NCBI RefSeq assembly: GCF_030412265.1
Contig: NZ_JAUHLN010000007.1
Location: 1 to 64,000 of the forward strand
DNA: 64,000 bases
Reading direction: 5' to 3'
Source of the DNA: Fictibacillus terranigra
GTDB lineage: Bacteria; Bacillota; Bacilli; Bacillales; Fictibacillaceae
Notes under the pieces: model-generated
Databases searched by the model: none
Told to the model about the DNA's origin: nothing
Seen by the model: only the letters and a program-made list of their open reading frames with translations
Program-made: the position numbers and the translations under genes
Part shown: piece after piece, positions 1-7,455 of the stretch
Layout of the letters: each line of letters begins with the position of its first letter
Numbering within the stretch: the stretch's first letter is position 1

Positions 1-56
1 TCAGCGCCGATGGTAGTTGGGGGCTTCCCCCTGTAAGAGTAGGACGTTGCCAGGCA
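1..56 (+). rRNA. rrf: 5S ribosomal RNA, 3' end (partial)
   Basis: The first bases read as the conserved 3' half of a Bacillus 5S rRNA: the block CAGCGCCGATGGTAGTTGGG, the loop region around CCCCCTGTAAGAGTAGGACG, and a closing GCCAGGCA. The 5' half lies outside the window, so this is the downstream end of a ribosomal RNA operon. The end at about 56 is set by the terminal-stem sequence and may be off by one or two bases. Confidence 0.93.
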
Positions 57-63
57 CGAACGA

Positions 64-98
64 AGCACTGTTGGAATCATTCCAGCGGTGCTTTTTTG
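64..98 (+). terminator. rrn operon terminator
   Basis: An interrupted inverted repeat pairs AGCAC (64-68) with GTGCT (88-92) and TTGGAA with TTCC inside it, and is followed at once by a run of T (92-97). The position just after the 5S rRNA fits intrinsic termination of the ribosomal operon. Confidence 0.8.
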
Positions 99-127
99 TA
101 TGTTCCTTTATGAAAATGATCGTTTTT

Positions 128-337
128 GCGAGTAAATCGTGTCGAACCGCAAGTAAAAGAGCCAAAATCGCAAGTAAATCGTGTCGAACCGCGAGTAACC
201 GAACCGGTTCCGCAAGTAAACGCGGCAAAGTCGCACGTAAAGTGTCCATTCCCGCATGTAAACTCTTCAAAGTGGCATGTAAGCGGGCGAAACCCGCATA
301 TAAACAGGCTAAACCTGCATGTAACGATCAATTCGCT
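128..337 (+). repeat. Ten-copy 21-bp degenerate tandem repeat
   Basis: Ten consecutive units of exactly 21 bp start at 128, 149, 170, 191, 212, 233, 254, 275, 296 and 317. Each begins GCA or GCG and nearly all continue NGTAA, while the remaining 13 bases vary; units 1 and 3 differ at one base. Several variable cores are partly self-complementary, for example GCGGGCGAAACCCGC in unit 8 and GAACCGGTTC in unit 4. Because 21 is a multiple of three, overlapping reading frames stay open across the array on both strands. I consider these artefacts, not genes. The stretch from 338 to 539 holds nothing else I recognise. Confidence 0.85.
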
Positions 338-539
338 CAAGAACCCTCACCTAAAGCACCATAAATCGCCAGAATAAAGCCCGCCACAGGTGAAAAAGGA
401 AAGGGAATCTGCTTTTTATCAACAAAACGCAGCAAAATAAAAGCCCCAGACCCACTGCCCGATGTCTTATCCAAAAACACTCATATCACTTACAGCAAGT
501 TATGGTATGATAATGGAATTATAGTGAAGTGGTGATAGG

Positions 540-1566
540 GTGCGGGATAAAAAGTTTGATACACAAGCTGTTCATTTTAGTACACATCGGGAGTCGGAAG
601 TGGCAAGCAAGGTACAGCCGATCTACCAGACGACCGCCTATTCATTTAAGGACCTGGAGGACATTGAAGGATATTACAGTGGAAACAAACCATTTTTGTA
701 TTCAAGGCTGGATAATCCGAACAATGATGATTTGGCAACGGGAGTAGAAAGGCTGGAAGGAGCCCCATCGGGAGCTGCAACGTCTTCCGGGCTTTCAGCG
801 ATCTTATGTGCCGTGCTTGCCGCTGCTCAGCAAGGTGATCATGGTTGTAGCCTGTGATGATCTATACGGCGGTACATATCATTTGTTTGGTTCAGAATTA
901 AAGTCATTCGGCATCGATATGACTTTCGTTTCGTTTAGTGGACTGGTTGAGATGGCAAGGAAAAATAACGTCATCTCCATGATCGATAATACATTTGCCA
1001 CGCCCTATCTGATTCAGCCGTATGTTCAGGGCGTAAACGTGGTTATACATAGTGCCACTAAATATATTGCGGGACACAGTGATGTAACCGCCGGGATCGT
1101 AGCAGGCGATCAAGATATGGTTCAGAGAGCAAAGGAAAAAATGGCGAACTTGGGATGCAACCTCGGTCCATTTGATGCATGGCTCGCGGGCAGTAGAATG
1201 GAGCGTCAAGTGAAAAATGCCGCAGCCCTCGCTCAATTTATGAAATCACAGCAGGCCATTAAAAAGGTTTATTATCCAGAGTCTGCAAGTACAAAGGGCA
1301 ACGGGGCGATCGTGACGGTTGAACTTGATGAAAAAGCAAATATCGAGGCGTTTTTTCGACATTTATCTTGGGTCAAGCTTGTTGCAACCTTGGCAGGTGT
1401 CGAAACGAGTGCGTCCTATCCACTGGGAACCTCACACCGAAACATGCCGGACGAGCTTATAAAACAGCATGGGCTTACGAAACATGTAGTGAGGATTTCG
1501 GTTGGCATAGAAGACATCGAAGACATCCAAGATGCTTTTTCAGCTGCACTGAATCAATCAATGTAA
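540..1566 (+). pseudogene. Decayed trans-sulfuration enzyme (cystathionine gamma-synthase/beta-lyase family)
   Basis: Two reading frames together give most of a PLP-dependent Cys/Met metabolism enzyme. The N-terminal part has QPIYQTTAYSF, YSRLDNPNNDDL and the SSGLSAI region. The C-terminal part has DDLYGGTYHLF, MIDNTFATPYL and the PLP-lysine motif SATKYIAGHSD. The frames meet near 843, where one extra base turns GDH-VVACDD out of frame. Two in-frame losses are also apparent by comparison with the family: about 35-40 residues between MTFVSF and SGLVEMA (near 940) and some 15 residues after VYYP (near 1280). The total is about 340 codons against a usual 380-390. It starts with GTG at 540. I infer a non-functional gene; a sequencing error could explain the frameshift but not the two deletions. 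Confidence 0.85.
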
Positions 1567-1625
1567 GGCAATACATGGCAAATTATCAGATTTGTCGAAT
1601 TTGTGAAAATGTGATAGAATTACCA

Positions 1626-1639
1626 TGAAAGCGCTTTAC
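1626..1639 (+). promoter_or_regulatory. cre-like box upstream of the permease
   Basis: TGAAAGCGCTTTAC resembles the CcpA operator consensus TGWAANCGNTNWCA except for an extra base before the final CA. It lies about 30 bases before the permease start. Catabolite control of an amino-acid permease is plausible, but a single imperfect match is weak evidence. Confidence 0.3.
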
Positions 1640-1667
1640 AAAGAAAGCAAGGAGGATAATAAGATAT

Positions 1668-3050
1668 ATGAAGCAACAACAGGAATTACACCGTGGATTG
1701 GAATCAAGGCATATCACGTTAATGTCACTTGGTGCCGCAATTGGTGTCGGGTTATTTTTAGGTTCTGCTAATGCTATAAAGCTTGCTGGTCCTGCCATAC
1801 TCGTTGCTTATACTATCGCGGGCGCCGTTATGTTCTTGATTATGAGAGCCCTTGGAGAAATGGCGATTCATAATCCTGTAGCGGGCTCATTCAGCCGATA
1901 TGCAAAAGACCACCTAGGACCGCTTTCAGGATATATTACAGGCTGGAATTATTGGTTCTTATGGGTAGTTACTTGTATGGCCGAAATCACAGCAGTCGGA
2001 ATCTATATGGAAAAATGGTTTCCGGACGTGCCGACCTGGTTTTGGGCACTGTCTGCATTGGTGATCATGGCTGCGGTCAACTTAATAACCGCAAAAGCCT
2101 ATGGGGAATTCGAATTCTGGTTTGCGTTAATTAAAATCGTCGCTATTATCGTTTTGATTGTTACTGGTTTAGGAATTATTCTATTTGGTTTTGGAAATCA
2201 TGGAATTGCGACAGGAATCAGCAACCTCTGGAATCATGAAGGCTTTGCGCCTCATGGCGTCAAAGGGATTTTAATGTCCATGCAAATGGTAATGTTCGCC
2301 TTCTTGGGCATTGAGATGATTGGTGTGACGGCCGGCGAGGTTAAGAACCCGAAGAAGGTTCTGGCACGTGCCATTGACACTGTGTTCTGGAGGATTTTAT
2401 TATTCTACGTTGGAGCTCTTTTTGTTATCATGTCCATCTATCCATGGAATGAAATTGGCACGAATGGAAGCCCGTTTGTATTAACATTTGAGAAGATCGG
2501 CATTGCTCAAGCCGCAGGGATCATTAACTTTGTTGTTTTGACTGCAGCGCTGTCAAGCTGTAACAGCGGTATTTTCAGCACAGGACGCATGCTGTTTAAC
2601 CTGGCTGAGCAGGAACAGGCGCCAGCGGGTATGAAGAAAATCAGCAGAAACGGTGTACCATCAAAAGCGATCCTCGTCTCTGCAGGAGCACTGTTGATTG
2701 GAGTCGTACTTAATTATCTATTCCCCGGTTCTGAAGTATTTGTCTGGATTACAAGTATCTCTACGTTTGGAGCGATCTGGACATGGGGAACCATTCTTCT
2801 GTCACAAATGAAATTCAGAAAAACATTATCACCGCAAGCACTGAAGGAACTGAAATACAAAACACCATTATTTCCATACGGTTCATACATTGCATTAGCT
2901 TTCCTGCTCATGGTAGTAGCAGTCATGGGATACTTTAAAGAAACACGAGTCGCTCTTATTGTCGGTCCGATCTGGATTTTAGGCCTTGTTGCATTTTATT
3001 ATGGGAAAGGCCTTCATAAGAAGGATAAAACGGGCGAGAAGGTGGCATAA
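1668..3050 (+). CDS. Amino-acid permease, APC superfamily (ProY/AapA-like)
   Basis: This 460-residue membrane protein should import an amino acid with protons across the cytoplasmic membrane. It begins with the typical short cytoplasmic leader ending in RGLESRHITLMSLGAAIG, followed by about twelve hydrophobic segments. Conserved blocks include GAAIGVGLFLGSA (helix 1), RALGEMA, SGYITGWNYW and VFWRILLFYVGALFVI. The pattern closely follows the enteric proline permease ProY and B. subtilis AapA. Proline, alanine or a related small amino acid is the likely substrate, but specificity cannot be read from the sequence. A strong ribosome site, AAGGAGG, lies about 10 bases upstream. The gene stands alone, with a hairpin behind it and a cre-like box before it. 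Confidence 0.9.
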   Translation: MKQQQELHRGLESRHITLMSLGAAIGVGLFLGSANAIKLAGPAILVAYTIAGAVMFLIMRALGEMAIHNPVAGSFSRYAKDHLGPLSGYITGWNYWFLWVVTCMAEITAVGIYMEKWFPDVPTWFWALSALVIMAAVNLITAKAYGEFEFWFALIKIVAIIVLIVTGLGIILFGFGNHGIATGISNLWNHEGFAPHGVKGILMSMQMVMFAFLGIEMIGVTAGEVKNPKKVLARAIDTVFWRILLFYVGALFVIMSIYPWNEIGTNGSPFVLTFEKIGIAQAAGIINFVVLTAALSSCNSGIFSTGRMLFNLAEQEQAPAGMKKISRNGVPSKAILVSAGALLIGVVLNYLFPGSEVFVWITSISTFGAIWTWGTILLSQMKFRKTLSPQALKELKYKTPLFPYGSYIALAFLLMVVAVMGYFKETRVALIVGPIWILGLVAFYYGKGLHKKDKTGEKVA

Positions 3051-3060
3051 TAACTTGCAG

Positions 3061-3092
3061 TTGCACGTCAGTAAAAATTTACTGGCGTGCAA
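3061..3092 (+). terminator. Hairpin after the permease
   Basis: TTGCACG..CAGTAAA pairs with TTTACTG..CGTGCAA to form a long stem just after the permease stop. The following sequence is only AT-rich (ATTATTAAAAAA) rather than a clean T run, so termination may be imperfect. Confidence 0.6.
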
Positions 3093-3106
3093 TTATTAAA
3101 AAAGGG

Positions 3107-3135
3107 TTGCGTGATTTCAGAATTCATGCTATATT
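3107..3135 (+). promoter_or_regulatory. Sigma-A promoter for the tRNA pair
   Basis: TTGCGT (3107-3112) and TATATT (3130-3135) are separated by exactly 17 bases and lie about 45 bases before the first tRNA, which suits a stable-RNA promoter. Confidence 0.65.
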
Positions 3136-3180
3136 AATTATTGTCGACTTAGACAAAAGTAAAAAGTCTTCTTATATCAT

Positions 3181-3257
<77 letters not shown>

Positions 3258-3288
3258 ATTAAATTCTACTCCATGAGTGATAATAAAT

Positions 3289-3364
3289 GGACCCGTGGTG
3301 TAGCGGTTAACATGCCTGCCTGTCACGCAGGAGATCGCCGGTTCGATCCCGGTCGGGTCCGCCA
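3289..3364 (+). tRNA. tRNA-Asp (GTC)
   Basis: A 76-base tRNA with an encoded CCA end. The acceptor stem pairs GGACCCG with CGGGTCC, the anticodon arm reads CCTGCCTGTCACGCAGG with anticodon GTC, and the T arm has GGTTCGATCC. It ends the two-tRNA unit before a terminator. Confidence 0.96.
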
Positions 3365-3380
3365 TTACTTGCAAACGTAA

Positions 3381-3408
3381 ACGAAACAATTTGTTTCGTG
3401 TTTTTTTA
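3381..3408 (+). terminator. Terminator of the tRNA unit
   Basis: The stem ACGAAACAA/TTGTTTCGT is followed by a run of seven T, just behind the tRNA-Asp. Confidence 0.85.
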
Positions 3409-3462
3409 TGTAAAAATAGGTTTTTTTCATGAAATAAGATAAACTAATAAAAGATACATAAC

Positions 3463-3494
3463 CCTTAGGATCTTCCGATGCCTAAGGCTTTTTT
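3463..3494 (+). terminator. Second hairpin before thiL
   Basis: CCTTAGG (3463-3469) pairs with CCTAAGG (3481-3487) and is followed by CTTTTTT. It lies between the tRNA terminator and thiL, either as a second terminator or as a leader attenuator for thiL; I cannot decide which. Confidence 0.6.
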
Positions 3495-3541
3495 GTAAAA
3501 AAAGCGATTTAAACGACCGTTTAAGCAGAAGGGTACATGCG

Positions 3542-4525
3542 ATGAAGGATGAATTTGAGTGGATTAAAACGATAAGTCCGGCCAGCCATAAGCAATCTTC
3601 GCTTATTCTGGGAATTGGGGATGATGCGGCCCTCATTAAAGGTTCAGCGCTAGATCAGATCGTATGCCTGGATACCATGGTGGAGGGCGTTCATTTTACA
3701 AAAGCGACATTGACGCCTTTTCATATCGGCCATAAAGCGCTTGCTGCGAACATCAGTGATATTGCTGCGATGGGCGGTATACCTCTCTTTTATCTCGTTT
3801 CCATTTCAATTCCGGCTGGCTGGGATGAAGAGGAGCTCTCCCGGATTTACAAAGGGATGGCAGCACTCGCTGAAGAATATGAGATGGATCTGATCGGCGG
3901 TGATACCGTTTCGACGACCGGTCCTCTTGTTCTTTCTGTGACCGTATTGGGCCAGGTTGAACAAGGAAGAAAGCTTTTGAGAAGCAATGCAGAGCCCGAT
4001 GATCTTGTCTTTGTATCCGGCCCGGTTGGAGATTCAGCGGCGGGATTGTCCCTTTTATTAGAAAGGTCCCATCAAGGGAAATTCAGTAAAGAGGAATCAC
4101 TCCTTGTAAAAGAGCATCAGCTTCCTTTGCCTCATGTGGAAGCAGGGAGGATCTTGGCCAAGTCCGATCGACGCGTAGCGCTAAACGATATAAGTGATGG
4201 CGTGGCTAGTGAGGCCCATGAAATCGCAGAAGCCAGCGGTGTTTCGATCACGCTTTTTTATGACAAGCTTCCAAAGAGTGAAGCTATCAAGCACTATCCC
4301 GGCGAGATGCAAGACGAATGGATGCTGTTTGGCGGAGAAGATTATAAGCTGATCGGGACGATGTCTCCGGATGGGTTTCCTGAAGTGCAGGCGGCGTGCG
4401 AAAAAGCCGGATGCTGTTTAACGGTGATTGGACGGGTATCAAAAGGATCGCCTGGTGTTGTGCTGGACAGAGGGACTTCGGTTGAAAAACTGTCGAAAGC
4501 GGGATATAACCATTTTTCTGATTGA
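3542..4525 (+). CDS. thiL: Thiamine-monophosphate kinase
   Basis: ThiL phosphorylates thiamine monophosphate with ATP to make thiamine diphosphate, the active cofactor, in the cytoplasm. The 327-residue protein has the family's usual length. The N-terminal block GIGDDAALI and the metal-binding LDTMVEGVHF are followed by the long AIR-synthase-like ATP-binding region with DLIGGDTVST and ALNDISDGVA, and by LFGGEDYKL near the C-terminus. It is the first gene of the conserved thiL-tsaE-tsaB-rimI-tsaD run and ends nine bases before tsaE. No TPP riboswitch is visible upstream. Confidence 0.95.
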   Translation: MKDEFEWIKTISPASHKQSSLILGIGDDAALIKGSALDQIVCLDTMVEGVHFTKATLTPFHIGHKALAANISDIAAMGGIPLFYLVSISIPAGWDEEELSRIYKGMAALAEEYEMDLIGGDTVSTTGPLVLSVTVLGQVEQGRKLLRSNAEPDDLVFVSGPVGDSAAGLSLLLERSHQGKFSKEESLLVKEHQLPLPHVEAGRILAKSDRRVALNDISDGVASEAHEIAEASGVSITLFYDKLPKSEAIKHYPGEMQDEWMLFGGEDYKLIGTMSPDGFPEVQAACEKAGCCLTVIGRVSKGSPGVVLDRGTSVEKLSKAGYNHFSD

Positions 4526-4534
4526 GGTGCAAGG

Positions 4535-4990
4535 ATGGAACAACTTATAGTAACAACCGCCTCTCCTGAAGAAACAAGTGAGCTTGCAGAAAAGCTGGGA
4601 ACCTTGCTTGGACCGGGAGATGTGCTTACACTTGAAGGAGATCTTGGCGCTGGAAAGACAACGTTCACCAAAGGACTTGCCAAGGGATTAGATGTAAAAC
4701 GGGTGGTTAATTCACCGACGTTTACAATCATTAAGGAATATAAGGGGCGTTTGCCTTTTTATCATATGGATGTTTATCGGCTCGAAGACAGCGATGAGGA
4801 TCTTGGATTTGAAGAATATTTTGAGGGTGAAGGCGTCACGGTGGTGGAATGGGCACAGTTCATTGATGACCGGCTGCCGGACGACCGATTGAACATTGAG
4901 ATCCGCCGCACGGGAGATGAAAAAAGAGAATTGAAATTTCAGCCTGCAGGCGAACGATTTATTACGATATGTAAGGAGTTAGGGAAATGA
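4535..4990 (+). CDS. tsaE: tRNA t6A modification ATPase TsaE
   Basis: TsaE is the small ATPase that drives turnover of the TsaB-TsaD complex, which makes N6-threonylcarbamoyladenosine at position 37 of ANN-decoding tRNAs. The 151-residue protein carries the Walker A motif GDLGAGKTT at residues 35-43, then the family blocks VNSPTFTIIKEY, HMDVYRL and VVEWAQ. A GAGGTG ribosome site lies between the thiL stop and the start. Its stop overlaps the tsaB start (ATGA), indicating translational coupling within the operon. It corresponds to B. subtilis YdiB. Confidence 0.95.
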   Translation: MEQLIVTTASPEETSELAEKLGTLLGPGDVLTLEGDLGAGKTTFTKGLAKGLDVKRVVNSPTFTIIKEYKGRLPFYHMDVYRLEDSDEDLGFEEYFEGEGVTVVEWAQFIDDRLPDDRLNIEIRRTGDEKRELKFQPAGERFITICKELGK

Positions 4991-5679
4991 AAGCCTTAGC
5001 CATAGATACATCGAATCTTGTCATGGGTATTGCTGTGGTTGATGGAGAGAAAGTGATCGGAGAGTATACGACAAACCTGAAAAAGAACCACTCCATTCGC
5101 GTGATGCCAGCCATTCATGACTTGATGAAGGAAATGAATATGAAGCCAGCAGAACTGGACCGAATTATTACTGCAAAGGGGCCAGGTTCCTATACTGGCG
5201 TGAGAATCGGGGTTACGATCGCAAAAACGATGGCCTGGACACTGAATAAGGACCTGTCTGGTGTATCCAGCCTTGAGGTTCTCGCTCAGAACGGAAAGTT
5301 CTTCAGCGGCTATGTCTGCCCATTGTTTGACGCCAGAAGAACCCAGCTTTATACCGGCTTATACGGCTTTGAAGAAGACCGGTTTCAAGCGGTAAAAGAA
5401 GACCGTCTTGTTTTGAGGAGCAATTGGCTGGACGAGCTGAAGCGTCTGGAGAAACGAATTCTGTTTTTGGGGAATGATTTAGACCTTCATAAGAAAAGTA
5501 TACTGGAAGAACTCGGTGATCAGGCGGTGTTCGGAAGTGCTGCTGATCATAACCCGCGGCCGTCTGAACTGGCACGGATCGGCATAGAGAAAGAACCAGA
5601 ATCTGTACATCATTTTGTTCCCAGCTACCTTCAGCTTGCTGAAGCCGAAGTGAATTGGCTGGCGGGACAGAAGAAGTAG
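4987..5679 (+). CDS. tsaB: tRNA t6A modification protein TsaB
   Basis: TsaB is the inactive partner and scaffold of TsaD in t6A synthesis. The 230-residue protein has the ASKHA-fold opening ALAIDTSNLVMGIAV and the diagnostic GPGSYTGVRIGV block around residue 65. It lacks the metal-binding histidines seen in TsaD, as expected. It overlaps tsaE by four bases and is followed after ten bases by rimI. It corresponds to B. subtilis YdiC. Confidence 0.94.
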   Translation: MKALAIDTSNLVMGIAVVDGEKVIGEYTTNLKKNHSIRVMPAIHDLMKEMNMKPAELDRIITAKGPGSYTGVRIGVTIAKTMAWTLNKDLSGVSSLEVLAQNGKFFSGYVCPLFDARRTQLYTGLYGFEEDRFQAVKEDRLVLRSNWLDELKRLEKRILFLGNDLDLHKKSILEELGDQAVFGSAADHNPRPSELARIGIEKEPESVHHFVPSYLQLAEAEVNWLAGQKK

Positions 5680-5689
5680 GGGCAGAACA

Positions 5690-6139
5690 ATGGAGGAGAC
5701 GTACACTTTCAGGTTGGCTACAGTGAGTGATCTGCAGGATATCATTGAGATCGAACATGCGTCCTTTACACTGCCCTGGACGCATGAAGCGTTCTATAAC
5801 GAAATTGTCCACAATCAGTTTGCCTACTATCTTTTACTGGAGGCGGATGGCAAGACGGTGGGGTATTGCGGTGTCTGGGTGATCATTGATGATGCACATA
5901 TCACCAACGTGGCGATTCGTCCGGAATACAGGGGCAGGAAGCTTGGGGAAGCGATCATGAAGCAGGCGATGCGGCTGGCGAAACGATATGGATCGGCCAG
6001 ACTGAGCCTTGAAGTCAGGGTCAGCAACTATGTGGCACAAAATTTATACCGCAAGCTCGGTTTTCAAGATGGCGGTATTCGAAAAAATTATTACAGCGAT
6101 AATGGGGAAGACGCTTTAGTGATGTGGGTGATGCTTTGA
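5690..6139 (+). CDS. rimI: Ribosomal-protein-alanine N-acetyltransferase, GNAT family
   Basis: A 149-residue GNAT acetyltransferase. The acetyl-CoA loop is [18 protein letters not shown], followed by [19 protein letters not shown], the pattern of RimI, which acetylates the N-terminal alanine of ribosomal protein S18 in enteric bacteria. The early motif [14 protein letters not shown] is also typical. The position between tsaB and tsaD is conserved in Bacillaceae (YdiD). The true substrate in this group is less certain than the family name implies. Confidence 0.92.
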   Translation: MEETYTFRLATVSDLQDIIEIEHASFTLPWTHEAFYNEIVHNQFAYYLLLEADGKTVGYCGVWVIIDDAHITNVAIRPEYRGRKLGEAIMKQAMRLAKRYGSARLSLEVRVSNYVAQNLYRKLGFQDGGIRKNYYSDNGEDALVMWVML

Positions 6140-7155
6140 TGAAACAGGATGAAATGATACTGGCAATTGAAACGAGCTGTGATGAAACAGCGGTCGCACT
6201 CGTGAAAAATGGAACAGAAATTATGGCAAACGTGGTCGCTTCGCAAATTGAAAGCCATAAGCGCTTTGGTGGAGTCGTGCCTGAAGTGGCGTCCCGCCAC
6301 CATGTCGAGCAGATTACAGTAGTGATGGAAGAAGCGCTTCAGATGGCAGGAGTGACGATGGATGATGTAACAGCTGTAGCGGTCACGGAAGGGCCAGGAC
6401 TTGTTGGAGCGCTTCTGATCGGCGTAAATGCGGCAAAAGCTTTGGCGTTTGCCCATGGTCTTCCGCTTGTGCCGGTCCATCATATTGCCGGGCATATCTA
6501 CGCCAACCGGCTGATCACGGAGATGAAGTTTCCGCTGCTCGCTCTCGTTGTGTCAGGAGGCCATACAGAGCTCGTTTTGATGAAAGAGCATGGTTCATTT
6601 GAAGTGATCGGCGAGACGAGAGATGATGCGGCGGGAGAGGCGTATGACAAAGTCGCGCGTACGTTAAATCTTCCGTATCCTGGAGGGCCGCACATTGACC
6701 GGCTTGCTCAGGATGGTGCGCCTGTCCTAAACCTGCCTCGTGCGTGGCTGGAAGCCGACTCCTATGACTTCAGCTTCAGCGGGTTAAAATCAGCGGTCAT
6801 CAATACCGTCCACAATGCGGCTCAGCGCGGGGAAACCATTAAGCCGGAAGATCTGGCAGCAAGCTTTCAGGAATCTGTCATTGATGTGCTTGTGGAAAAA
6901 ACGGCACGAGCTGCCCGTGAGTACGATGTGAAGCAAGTACTTCTTGCAGGCGGTGTCGCAGCGAATAAAGGGCTAAGAGCTGCACTGGAAGCGAAGTTCA
7001 GCGGTCTTCCACAAGAGCTCGCCATTCCTCCTCTGTACTTATGCACAGACAACGCGGCCATGATTGCGGCAGCGGGCAGTATTGCCTATCAAAAAGGAAA
7101 ACGAGCGGATTGGGCGCTAAATGGCGTACCAGGCCTTGATCTGGAGGCTCAATAA
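6139..7155 (+). CDS. tsaD: tRNA N6-threonylcarbamoyladenosine transferase TsaD
   Basis: TsaD transfers the threonylcarbamoyl group from its adenylate to A37 of tRNA. The protein starts with the family's [16 protein letters not shown], has the metal-binding pair H115-x3-H119 in [10 protein letters not shown], the loop [12 protein letters not shown], and the late motif [14 protein letters not shown] chose ATG 6139, which overlaps the rimI stop (TGATG) and gives 338 residues, over an upstream GTG at 6124 that would add five residues with no better ribosome site. A terminator follows directly, and behind it lies the DnaA-box cluster. Confidence 0.96.
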   Translation: MKQDEMILAIETSCDETAVALVKNGTEIMANVVASQIESHKRFGGVVPEVASRHHVEQITVVMEEALQMAGVTMDDVTAVAVTEGPGLVGALLIGVNAAKALAFAHGLPLVPVHHIAGHIYANRLITEMKFPLLALVVSGGHTELVLMKEHGSFEVIGETRDDAAGEAYDKVARTLNLPYPGGPHIDRLAQDGAPVLNLPRAWLEADSYDFSFSGLKSAVINTVHNAAQRGETIKPEDLAASFQESVIDVLVEKTARAAREYDVKQVLLAGGVAANKGLRAALEAKFSGLPQELAIPPLYLCTDNAAMIAAAGSIAYQKGKRADWALNGVPGLDLEAQ

Positions 7156-7162
7156 CGAAAGG

Positions 7163-7193
7163 AATCCCTTCTACATATGAGAAGGGATTTTTT
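7163..7193 (+). terminator. Terminator of the thiL-tsaD operon
   Basis: AATCCCTTCT (7163-7172) pairs with AGAAGGGATT (7180-7189) and runs into a T tract, eight bases after the tsaD stop. Confidence 0.9.
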
Positions 7194-7216
7194 ATGTTTT
7201 GGGGTTTCAGATAAGA

Positions 7217-7410
7217 TGTGGACAAAGTTATCCACAGATCATGGGATAATGTGAATAAATGAATAGAACACAATAAAATTGCTTTCCAGGCCTGTGCATA
7301 AAATTATGTGGATAACTTTTTATGAATCTGTGGATAATGTGCATAACTATGCTGATGAAGGAGTTATTACCTATAAAAGCTGTGAATAACCGTGTGGATA
7401 CTGTGAATTA
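7217..7410. promoter_or_regulatory. Cluster of DnaA boxes between tsaD and the ABC-F gene
   Basis: Within about 195 non-coding bases I count three perfect DnaA boxes (TTATCCACA or its complement): 7228-7236 forward, and 7307-7315 and 7329-7337 reverse. Seven one-mismatch reverse copies surround them: 7217-7225, 7250-7258, 7293-7301, 7338-7346, 7381-7389, 7393-7401 and 7402-7410. Two copies abut head to tail (7329-7346). Chance clustering at this density is unlikely. From memory, B. subtilis has DnaA-box clusters away from oriC, including one at gcp (tsaD), that titrate DnaA. There is no AT-rich unwinding element or dnaA/dnaN neighbour, so this is not the origin. Confidence 0.85.
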
Positions 7411-7424
7411 TTGCAAAATAAAAA

Positions 7425-7443
7425 CAACGGTGCCTGGCACCGC
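7425..7443 (-). terminator. Terminator of the ABC-F gene
   Basis: On the minus strand GGTGCCAGGCACC forms a compact hairpin followed by GTTGTTTTTATTTT, twelve bases beyond the stop of the ABC-F gene. Confidence 0.7.
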
Positions 7444-7455
7444 TGTCGGGGATTC

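Noticed and set aside
128-337. CRISPR array
   Set aside because: The constant part is only about eight bases and the period is 21, far below repeat-spacer size; no cas genes are present.
17-377. Overlapping frames of 83-115 residues across the 21-bp repeats
   Set aside because: The repeat length is a multiple of three and its units lack stops in several frames, so frames stay open on both strands by arithmetic. None has a convincing ribosome site, and the products are repetitive and basic.
380-530. S-box or T-box leader for the trans-sulfuration gene
   Set aside because: No conserved S-box junctions or T-box sequence and no leader terminator are visible in this stretch.
7217-7410. Chromosomal origin of replication
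   Set aside because: DnaA boxes are dense, but there is no AT-rich unwinding region and no dnaA, dnaN or rpmH nearby; the neighbourhood is tsaD and ydiF.
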